A stretch of 64,000 nucleotides of DNA from Mesocentrotus franciscanus (Eukaryota > Echinodermata > Echinoidea > Camarodonta > Strongylocentrotidae). The notes under the pieces are model-generated. The model searched no databases. It saw only the letters and a list, made by a program, of their open reading frames with translations, and was not told the DNA's origin. The DNA lies in NCBI GenBank assembly GCA_037976565.1, contig CP137674.1:2137690-2201689 (forward strand), given 5' to 3'. Every line of letters starts with the position of its first letter. Position 1 is the first letter of the stretch. Below, one piece after another: positions 37,001 through 49,000 of this stretch. The position numbers were made by a program, and so were the translations under genes.

Positions 37001-40000
37001 TACAATGGCCTTGGCTATCAACTAACTGACCAATCCTGGACACCATCCGGTAAGTGGGAGTGGTTACTAACCTCACATCCTCTCTAATACCTGGTAAGGA
37101 AATGTATAATAATTATGGGCGTCGCTTACATTGCTTTAGCCAATCAAAGACAACTCGCGGTAGGTATATACATGTATACATTGATTATGTTAATAACATA
37201 TATCAGAGGCGTGGCTACGAGCTCCTCGGCCAATAGACACCTACCATAGACACAACCCTGTAAATATGCAATCATGTACTCCCAGCTCCGTGGCCAGCTA
37301 AAATACCCATTGGTAAAATATTGCTTTGATATTTTTCTTATCATTTTATACGTCAAGAATCACAATATCAAAACAAGAGAATGTGTGTCTACAATCAGGG
37401 ACATGAGGATGTGAAACTCCATTAGAAATTGTTAGACCCTTGTGTCCTTGGTGCACAGGGAAACGTACATTCCATGCTCCCCCACTTAATTAGTATTATA
37501 TCTTGATATTCATACCCTTCTCAGTCAATCCTTGTTGAAACAAATGAAGAAGTATTTCACTATCTCTCCCCTTCTCCCCTTCTCCTCCCCCTCTCTCTCC
37601 CCTTCTCTCCCCTTCTCTCTCCCTTCTCTCCCCTTTTCTCTCTCCCCTTCTCTCTCTATTTTCGCTATCCGTCTCTTGTCTTCCTCGTCTACTTCTTCTT
37701 CTTCTTCTCCTACTTGTTCCTCTTCTCCCTTTTTCTTCTTCTCGTTCTTGTTCTTCTTTTTGCCTTTCTGTTTAACCCATAATGTTTATCAATCGTTCAC
37801 TTCTCTGTCTGTCCCCATGTCTTTGCCAATACGTGTTAATTTTAACGGAAAATACACAAGCTACTGCAACCGAATCCCCTGCAACCAACCGTCCTGCGAC
37901 CAATCCTCCTGCAACCGAATCCCCTGCAACCAATGCTCCTGGAGTCACGAATTCTCCTAACCCAGTCACAGGTAGGGTTTTAGTCATGCTTTTATTTCAG
38001 AATCCTTGATGATTTTACTCTTTCCTTTCAGTATAGTTCGATACTTTCATCGTTATACAATGATTTCAGTGTCTGATGTTAGATAATGAATTATTTTAAG
38101 TGTTCGAGTGAACGGGATGACCCGGAAAGGTTACAAAAATAACAATACAGAAATAAAGAAGAACGTAACATTCAGGTATCATTTTGATTGTATTTGCGGA
38201 TAGAGAAAGGAACGAAGGAATTTACCAAACATTGAGTGCGACAGTTCATTGAACGAAGTCGTTTACCAGAGCGCATAAAAACATAGCATGGAAATAGTGG
38301 ATGACTTTCGTTTTTCATAAATTTGTTTTACTTCTAGAATTATTTTGGATTCGCATGCTTCATTTAAATTTTGAATTTCACTCGTGATCTTCCCTGCTTG
38401 TTTGGTGATTTTCTGAGGTTTTCTAAAGTCCTTCGTCCTACACCTCCCGTACCAGACAACACAACTGAAAAACATAACACTTTCTATGGTGAATTTGTAG
38501 AACAAAGAAAGAATAGTCCTATCTACATGAAACGATTTAAGTTTTCTTTAAAAATACATCATTTGTTGAGCCTTTGAAAGAACGGACAACTAGATACTTG
38601 TATGACTCGAAAATTTCTATATTTTCTTCTTTTATCGTGATTGGCAATAAAACTGGACGTGTGGAAGTTCTGAAATCAAAAACAATTTCTTTTGTTTTGG
38701 AAGTATTAAGGTGAAGAAAATTTTGGTTGCACCAGTCTTCAAAACTTAATTCGCCTCGTATCGATAATTTACTTCATCCTTACTTATGATATCGGCATAT
38801 TTCACGATCTTAACGCCGTCTCTTGTAGCTAAACAGTCATTCGTATAGATAATAAACAAAGGTGCCGATAGCACACATCCCTAGGGCGACCCGGTATTTA
38901 CTGTGATCAAATCAGACAACTCATTTCGTACTTTTACCCTTTGTGTACGATTTGACAAGAAATTCTGTATCCACAAAATCAAAGAAGATCTAATGTTCAT
39001 TTGTTTCAACTTATGAACCAACATGTGGTTTTGAATCGTGTTAAAAGCGGACGAAAAATCTATGAATGAAATCCGTACATAGCAACCGGCTTTATCCATG
39101 TGTTGTGAAACAAAATGTATAAGTGAAAGTATGGCATCATTTACATGATTATTAACCTCTGGGGACCAATCTTTAACGTCACCATCCGAAAGACGTGACT
39201 CAGTTTCGAACCTGCCGCTAGACCAAGACCATCTCCCCATTTGGGGTCATTTCTTTTAATTAACAAACAAAAAAAGACCAGGGAGAAGAAGATTACAAAA
39301 TTTGGTAAAGCATTGAAAAATCCTGAAAAACCTCGTGAAAAATCCTGAAATGTGTTTGTATCATTTGTATGTACAACATTTTCTCAACATCCATTTAAAG
39401 AATCCTCCCCCCCCAAAAAAAAAAAAAAAACCAACATACATTTAACCATACATGTATACAGAAATATTATTTTAAAAGGCCATACGGAGAAAAATATCTG
39501 ATGCCATGCACCATTAACGAGCGGAAGGGTAAAATTGTGTTATTTGATATTCAACTGAATATGATTGAGCTTTCTTCTTAACCTTGCCATGTGGCAGCAG
39601 TGAGGTATACACAGACCTTGGTCTAGGGCGGGAGGGGCAAAGTATTTTAGCTTACTGAGTTACTGTCATCATTGTTCTTTCAGTATGGAAAGAATTTTTT
39701 GAAGAGCCCGTGTTTGTGTTACGGGGGATATTGCCCCAAACTGAAATGTTTTTTTACATGCAAAAATGATTCGTGACATGTTAATTTTCTTAAATCATAA
39801 ATTTCCTATTTTAAATGCATTCAAATGTCAAATTGTATACATACCTCCGGGCATAATGTGCTTTAATGAACCAAAACCTTGTATGGGATTTGCCTAATAT
39901 AGCAACAACTACTTTCTGTATGCATGAGAGCACTGTACGAGAGCTCATGCACAGCAGGCTTCTCAAACAGCCATTACTAGATTTATCTTGTTACGATTAT

Positions 40001-43000
40001 TGTTCAATAATTATCAAATGATTTCATTGCATTGTTATTTTGACTACATTTGAAGTACGTCCCATTGACCCTTTCTCTTTGCATATAATTCAGGATTGCT
40101 TAGTAGACTAATAGTTTGAGATCCCATCGTGAAGTTGGGCAGAAATTCTTCCAAAAATAGAGAACGTCCATGTGCCTTTTACAGAAACTGTGTGAGGATT
40201 AGTTATTTATGAAACAGAAAACACATTTAACATAAGGTTTATGCTGTGTTTTATTGCCTATAAAATTGTTTCATCATTTCAGATATAAGAAAGCGTAAGA
40301 ATATAAGAAATTAAAGAAAGTCACTCAATCATATTATGTTAGGACACATGCCACTAAGTCTCTCGGACTTTGGACTATTACAAAACTGAACTTCTGAGGG
40401 GTGGGGAGGGCTTAATTTGTCTTTTCTATCAACAAAAATAATATCAATCGTTTAAGTGGAATGTCTTTACTTTGTATCGTTATCTTGTCATGTCAACTGA
40501 CTGTGTAAGCTTAGCTTTGGCGAGAACAGACGGCAATGTTCACATCCATTCGTTTTAGTCGTGACTCACTGTCTACTAGGTACAATATCAACTGATAAGA
40601 TTAGAGAAGGCTGCTGTAAAAGAAGGGGTAAACAAAGACATGGTTAGAGCACGTAGTAGGTCCATGCTAAGATAAGGACTGACAGATGGGTGGGTGGTAA
40701 ACTATGACATGATTAGAGGGTAGGGTAAGAGCTGATAGATGCAGTGGCGGATCCAGGGCCCGGGCCCTCCCTGGCCAAAAACAGAAAAATAAGTGCTCAC
40801 TACTCCCCTCCCCACTGAGCGAAAAATTGGCCGGCACGATTTTCAAATTTCGGGGGAAATAGTGCTTAATAACCCCTCATTGAGCGAAAAATCGGCCGGC
40901 ATGATTTTCAAATTTTCGGGGCAAAACCAAAAAAAAAATGGTCCCCTCCCTTGCCGCTGGCTGGATCCGCCCCTGGATAGAGGGGTAGATGGTCAACTTT
41001 ACCATGATTTTAGGGTTAGGCCTACAAGGGGTAAGACATAAAAATGGTCAGAGTACAGACTGATGAACGTAATGATTGATGGGAGAGGGGTAAAAAACAA
41101 AATGGTTAGAGAAGGCTGGTACGAGAAAGGAATTAATAGGTAAAGGCGGGTGAAGACTAAATATACTAGCGTCACTAGTATATCCGTGATTTAACAATGG
41201 GGTAGCATGCGACCATTTAGGTTTTTGACAGATTAGTGAGTAAGGAATTGTAGGGTTAGTGACTGATGAGTGATACCGGTCGGAATAAGACACGGTAGGG
41301 TGTTAAGTGAAAAAAACAAATTACTTGATCAGAACCAGATACGAACTATTAATACTGTGCGATCATTAACAAACTTTATTTTGATTGGCTACAACCACCT
41401 CCCCCTCCCCTCCTTATCTCATAATGTCTGTACATCTAATGTTTTTATACTATAAGCTATCATCTCCTCCATATCATCCCCTATCCAGCAGATAAGGAAC
41501 GTATTTTCTAATTTTTGACATAATAACAAGTGCTGGTTTACACAACGGACCTCTAAAGAATATTAGATTTAACGTACCCCTATCCCCTTGAAAAACAGAT
41601 AAAGAAATAAAATGCTCATCTCTTTAGTAACTGTTCTCCCTAATCCATATCAAATAATTTTTAAAAGGAAGTTTAAAAAATCCCGTTCTCAGGGAACCTT
41701 TTCATAAATATTTGCGATCAATTATGCTGTCCTGGCAATCTCTGCCTCTCTATTTGGACTAGCCAAGGGCTTGATATATTTTGGCCAACGTCCTTAGAAT
41801 TCAACCATTTCTTCAAATACGAGAAACGCCCCTTAAATGACGATGATATAAGCATGCACTCGTATTCCCACAAGCCCCACCACCGTCAATATTTACCACC
41901 TCATATAAAAGCTATTCGTACTTGCACATCGCTGTTGATAGAGAATCTCTTTAAGAAGTAACAAAGGTGGATTGGTCATAATTGGCAAAGAACGCCTGAG
42001 AATCGCAATTATTTGCTGCCGTTAAGTAGACACTGGAAATATGGTATCAACAAGCACAGTACAAACAACAAAAGAACAATCAAATTTAGAAAGGTTTTAG
42101 TCATCTCACCCGACTCTCTTCATTTGCAAAATTCACGTTCATATTCTACCTTATCGAAAGCCGTTTTTATCCAAGATGTCAACAGCAACCATTGAAATGA
42201 AATCTAATGGGAACCATCAATCTAAGAATGATTTAATTATTGAGGAAAAGACAATGGGAGTTCGTCATTATATTGGAAGGCATTTGGGCTCGTAGTAGTT
42301 CTAGCGATTGGTGCCGCGGTCATCACAACTTTGGTATTAACAATAGGCAACGACTCCGGTGATGCTTATCCTGTTGTTGGTGATGATGATCCTGTTGTTG
42401 GTGAGGAGTTAAGAAGTCACGTTGATGGGGTTTTTTTTAATGATTCTTTCACATAAATTTAGTTATTGAGATTACATAATACATTTTTGTTTTAATTAGT
42501 ATGTGTTATATTTGTCAATACTGATTACCTTTTTTGTATGCACTCTATCTTTGTAAAATCAGTAACTCGCCTTTACCGCAATGACGTTTTTTTTTTTATC
42601 AATGGACCATTTATCATTCTATTATTGTATGTGTGATGCGATGCTAGTTGCTAAGAAAGCCCTATTATAGATTTGTCAGGCGCATTCATCTGCAAACCCA
42701 GTCTTGAATACAGACAAAACTGTACCCCTATTAATTGTATGCACACGGCAGCAAATTCGAGGCCCCAATCGGCACATATTGATAACCTTACTGTGATATT
42801 AACCAGATCACAACTACTTTCGAATCATCAACAAAGGGCAATTTCGACATTCTATTTTATATCCCATAAATACCCTGTTCGGAGTACTTAATAAGTTATT
42901 GTAATGTTCGAATATTTCAAAAGGTGATGGAGAGGGCTTTTAATTTGCCCTACGTTTTTGTTATGTCAAGTAGGTGGTATCGTGTTTCTTTTTCTTATTT

Positions 43001-46000
43001 TTCAGATATTATTTTGTAATCTTCTCCTTCCCCACATGCACTGCGCTGACATGACCGTGATGACTAAATTATCGTTTTTATACCTATGACTATGATCATT
43101 ATAGTTTAGTATGAATAACAGAGAAATTACTGCTAGTTATGATGATGTTGGCTGAACTTACCTGAGGATCACTCAACAAAATATTATATCTATTCTGTAT
43201 CTTTTGTTTATTCATATATTTGTTTATTATTATTCATTCTAATGCAGATCGTGATAAGCGCATGCCTCTAGAATAATGCTTTGATGTGAAGTTTATGTGT
43301 AAGGGGGTATATCTTTTCGTCTCTGTTTGAAAGGAGGTTTCATGTTATAAAATATTTTACTGATATCGACACAGTTAGAAAATATCATCTCAAATTCCTA
43401 TATTCGTTGGACATAAATACAATGGGTGAAAATATCATCCAAAAATACACATGTTCGTTGAAGTTAGGTCTGTCACAATTATTAAATTAAAGTAGTGGAT
43501 TAAAAGGCAATCATCTAGCATGCATGAGTGTTATTTTTCTTACAGGTATCCCATCGCAATGTAGCAAGTATCCTTGCGATGCATCATGTGACATGTCATC
43601 TCCACCTTGCGATGGTCTCATCTTCCAAGAAGAGTTTGATTCTTTAAATCTTGACATCTGGCAGCATGAAATGACTGCTGGAGGAGGAGGGGTATGTACA
43701 ATCATTACTTTTCAAATAAGAAGTAATCACACCTTTTTTTCAACATAAAAACTGCGTTCATAATAATGTATTGCCTCTTAATCTTATTCTTAAGAAAGTG
43801 TGTTACATTCATTATAGTACAGAGTACAAAAATCCAAGAGACAAACGAACACTTCAGCTCATTACTAATAATAGTATCAATATATCACTTGCATTACTTT
43901 CTTTCTTTCTACCTTCATTTCTTTCTTCTTCCTAGGTTTCTTCTGTCTTTGTTTTGTATTGTTTTGTTGTGCTTTTTTTATTTGTCGTCTTTGGGGCTTT
44001 TTAAGAAAAATCGTATCATTTATTTATTTATTCATTTCGGATCATCCCCGGTACAAAGGCTCATTTGTCCTACTCTCCATTGATAAGACTGCATGAACAG
44101 ATTTGAATGAAATATGCTGATGCTGTTGGCAAATATCCATGCAAATAAAAGCTATGTTGTACATTTTTGTTGATTTGATTATCATTTCTATTTGCAGAAC
44201 TGGGAATTTCAATATTATACCAACAACCGATCAAACAGCTATGTTCGGGATGGCAAACTCTTCATAAAACCAGTAAGTATCATCATTACCATCCCCGGGT
44301 GTTTTGTTTGTGTGTTTGTTTTTTTCTTCTCAATTTTGTCGTTTATACTATATATAAAAATATATCTCACTACTTATATTCGATAAACATTGTAATATTG
44401 TTTTTGTTTATCCTTTTGTAAAGATACGAGAAGCAAATAATACCATGAAGTTAATTGGCTCGGATAGAGGTATACGAAACAGGGAAACTATGAAAGGAAA
44501 AATATAGACTTTACAGAGATTAGTTCTCTGATAATACGGAAAAAGTCTCCTAAGGCAATTCGGTCATGGAATGGGCTCGGTGTAAAAATGTCAGAGGTAA
44601 AAATGTCAGAGGTAAAATAGTCAGAGGTAAAATAGTCAGAGGTAAAAATGTCAGAGGTAAAAATGTCAGAGGTAAAAATGTCAGAGGTAAAAATGTCAGA
44701 GGTAAAAATGTTAAAAATGTCAGAGGTAAAAATGTGAGGTAATGGTTGTATATTAGGCTTATCGAAAAGATATAACGAAGGATTCTCTGCAGTCATTAAT
44801 TTCAGCGCTGCTTTATTTTCTTGTTTCTTTAACTTTTATTTACCTTTCTGCCCGAAATTGTGACTTTTGCCCGATTATTGCCGAGGGAGACAGGGTGTAT
44901 CCTTCTGGGGCATAGTGACCAGGCTGCATTTTTACTGGCAAGCATGGAATATGATTCCATATATAAAAATACCTTTTCATTCGTTGGACACTAAAACCTC
45001 AAAATCTCTTTTCAGTTTATAGAAGAGACATATTCCTAGTAAATTATATTGATTGGTCAAATGATTAAACTGATTCGGTTTGTGTTCTCCATTACAGTGG
45101 TATCTTCAATAAATAGAACTGCATGATGCAAGAAAAATACAAATTAATGTAAAAAGTGAAGCACACTACTTGCACAGTTATGTNNNNNNNNNNNNNNNNN
45201 NNNNNNNNNNNNNNNNNNNNNNNNNNNNNNNNNNNNNNNNNNNNNNNNNNNNNNNNNNNNNNNNNNNNNNNNNNNNNNNNNNNNNNNNNNNNNNNNNNNN
45301 NNNNNNNNNNNNNNNNNNNNNNNNNNNNNNNNNNNNNNNNNNNNNNNNNNNNNNNNNNNNNNNNNNNNNNNNNNNNNNNNNNNNNNNNNNNNNNNNNNNN
45401 NNNNNNNNNNNNNNNNNNNNNNNNNNNNNNNNNNNNNNNNNNNNNNNNNNNNNNNNNNNNNNNNNNNNNNNNNNNNNNNNNNNNNNNNNNNNNNNNNNNN
45501 NNNNNNNNNNNNNNNNNNNNNNNNNNNNNNNNNNNNNNNNNNNNNNNNNNNNNNNNNNNNNNNNNNNNNNNNNNNNNNNNNNNNNNNNNNNNNNNNNNNN
45601 NNNNNNNNNNNNNNNNNNNNNNNNNNNNNNNNNNNNNNNNNNNNNNNNNNNNNNNNNNNNNNNNNNNNNNNNNNNNNNNNNNNGGTTATGAATACTAATT
45701 TCTTGTTTTGCACACCCCTCCTTCCCTCCCCCTCTTTATCCTTCTATCCATTCTTTTTATCTCTGTTTATCTCTCATCTTTGATCAGACACTAACCACCG
45801 ATAAATTGGGAGAGGGTTCGCTGACATCTGGAACATTAGACCTTTGGGGTGAGTTCTAAGCTTGAAACCCAACAAGTCATCGAACAAAGATGCAGTTGAA
45901 TACAAAAACAGACAATGAGTGAAGAAATATATTACATGGTGCATTATAAATCGAAATTTGGTCAATTGTATACGTATTTTAATGAATCCCAGCATACCTG

Positions 46001-49000
46001 AGTCAGCAGTGTATCCAGACATTGGCTCCTGGAAGACCAAACATCTCAGCTTACTATTATCCATATATTTCAATAAGGAAAACACTTTTTTGTTAAGTGT
46101 TACTTGCGTTGAATAGCAGGGGTGAAATTGTCCAAAATGACGTGTCTTTATTTCGTTCGTTTCTATGAACATTGATTTACAATTCTGTTGATTCTCTAAG
46201 CTGCTTTTACTACTAGTGACAAACGTGGCCGAATTTCTTTTTTGATTTACTATTGGTCAATATTTATTCACAAAAATCAGAAAACAAACAAGTGAAATAC
46301 TTGAGAATGCCTGTTCTTATAGAAACGATTTTTTTTTTAAAGTTTTTCTTATGGCAAGGATTTGAACCTCAAACAAATCACAATTGTGGAAATATCCTCC
46401 GTCATGATAGTGCGAAAACTGACAGAATGATATCAAGAAAAGAGGAACAATTCGACCATAATGTAATGCATTTTTGATACTATGTTTACGATATAGGTGC
46501 ATCCCCAGCTAACTTGTGTACTGGCAATGCATGGTATGGATGTCAGCGACAGGGTTCCAGTGATAATATATTGAATCCGATACAGTCTGCTCGTCTGCGT
46601 ACTGTCGAATCTTTCTCATTCAAGTATGGACGACTGGAGGTGGAGGCTAAGCTACCCACTGGTGACTGGCTTTGGCCAGGTATGACGTCATTGCAATGAT
46701 ATCATTAAATGAAACAGGATAATGATTGTTTTAATGTGATTCCTAAAACCAATAGCGTCATAGATAGTCATTGCAACTAATTAGTATGAGCCAGAATGGA
46801 TCGCAATTTGTTCAAAAACCTGAAACCTCAAAATTGCCAACATAATCACATTTAAAAAAAACAAAGACATAATTAATTTACAATCTAGAGGGATTACATT
46901 CTCATACTGAATTTATCTTGCCCTCTTTCTCGATGCAGGAAAGATCCAGAATTGTGTGCAAGAGGGGAGGGGGGCACAAACCTGAACATTTCCTGGTTAG
47001 AAAAAATATAAAATAGAGCTTTTACATGCTAGTCTATTGAAAAATTGCCTTACAATTAAAGAGATTCTTTTTTAAATCACAAAAATCACACATGTTCATT
47101 TTTTCATACTCATGCTTGGGCCCTACACCCTAATCAAACATCGTTTAATTCATAAAACACATACTTATTAAGGTACAAATAAACGAATAGTAATCAAATG
47201 TTAAGTTGAAATGAAATAAAGAGATGGTTATTGTTTGTTTTTACAGCTATCTGGCTTTTGCCTAAGCATAACGGATATGGAGACTGGCCTGCCTCTGGAG
47301 AAATAGATCTGATTGAAAGCAGAGGTAAGTAACCATACTGTCACGATGGGCAACAGTAAATCACGGAGTATGTAAAAAAATCTACTATTTTGAAATAACT
47401 ACAATACTACTGCTACTACTATTAATAATAAAAAAGATTATGATAATAATAATAATAATATTAATAATAATAATCATAACAAAAATGATAATAATAACAA
47501 TATTACAATAGTAATAATTATTGTAACAATAATAATAACGATAATAATTTAAAAAATCCTTTTTTAGAGTGTGCATTTTCCGGTAAAGTACCACTCAAGG
47601 TGCTAAAATGCAATATGATACAAACTCGAGTATTATCTTAACAATAAGAAAACAATATCAGATATGCTGAATATATTACTCATTGCGGATGTAGTATCGA
47701 AAATAATATCGCTAGTGATATTCGTTTGTCTCGCAATGTGGTCAATAAGGGATCTAAAAGATCACGACGTTTCGTGCGCCGGTGCAACACTTCGTCAGGT
47801 GATAAAAACTAATATAAGCAAGCGTGTTTTATATTCTACGGGAGGACCGGCGATCAATTAATTCGATCAATAAATGGAACAATAACGCACAAGGCCTATT
47901 GACCGACCCACACGGTGCTCGACCAATCAGCAGGCCGCTGGTTCGGCTCGCCTGCTGGGCGGAAACAATACGAGCTCAACCAATCAACGGTCCGCTGGCT
48001 TGGCCCATCTGCTGATTGGAATCGACCGGTGCTGGCCGGCTGGACGGGGAGTGTCATGGCGGCGTATATCGTACGCATCCAAAATTCGGGGATATCGATC
48101 CCGTTGTCTCTTTTCGCATAATCTGTTTCTAAGATGATAATAACTAGATATAAAAAGGGCAAATTCTGGAGGGGCACAAAGAGTAAGTGCCCCATTTACC
48201 CCCTCCCCTCAGCCAAAAACAATGCGATTGACTGTATTTTAGTAAAGTAATTGTTTTGATTGTTAGGTAACACTAATCTCAAAGACGCGGATGGTGTGTC
48301 AGCTGGAGTAGATCAGATGGGCTCTACTATGCACTGGGGACCTTTCTGGCCTATGAACGGATATCCAAAGACACACAAAACAAAGTAAGTCTATTATATA
48401 TGGAATTTAATGGGTCGTTCAGATATAGTTTTCAGATTATTTTTGTTTGTAATGTGCAAATGAACTGCGCGCAGCAATATATGGTCCAACGCGTATTCAC
48501 ATAGTATGTGAATACGCGTTGGACCATTTAATAAAGAGCGTATTACGCTCTTTATTAAATCTAGGTAATTCAAGATGGATCGGGAAAATTGTGTCTGACA
48601 CCGCCAAATGTCATTATAGGATATATAGAATTATAAAATGGGTTCAAGAATGCAGCCAATGAGAAGCGTCAAAATGGATCACGTGTGCGTGCATTAATTT
48701 TAACCATACGCGCACTTTGGTGATATCAGCGTGCAAAAAGTGCGCAACAAAAAAGCATAATGCACGGCTGCGTGTAAATCAATGGATGTTTACCATGCAT
48801 TGCGCAGTTTGTTTACGAGGTCACTGCCCTCGCGATCGTTATTTCTTATGAAGGTTGCAGGTTTACAGTGTTAATATCGCCTTGCTAAGTAAAATTGTCG
48901 ACCCATTTTATAAAACAAATAATACACAGGTTTTCGTTCGTGACGTTATGGCGATGCAGCGCTATTTGGGTATTCACAATGGCACAAAATACACTCGGCT

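Noticed and set aside
43524..43748. Separate small Cys-rich secreted peptide
   Set aside because: It is exon 5 of copy B extended into introns; the same sequence is spliced in copy A.
44488..44796. Repetitive minus-strand peptide (TSDIF repeats)
   Set aside because: It is the 15-bp minisatellite read in one frame.
45144..45713. Open frames across the N run
   Set aside because: They consist of unknown bases and are an artefact of the gap.
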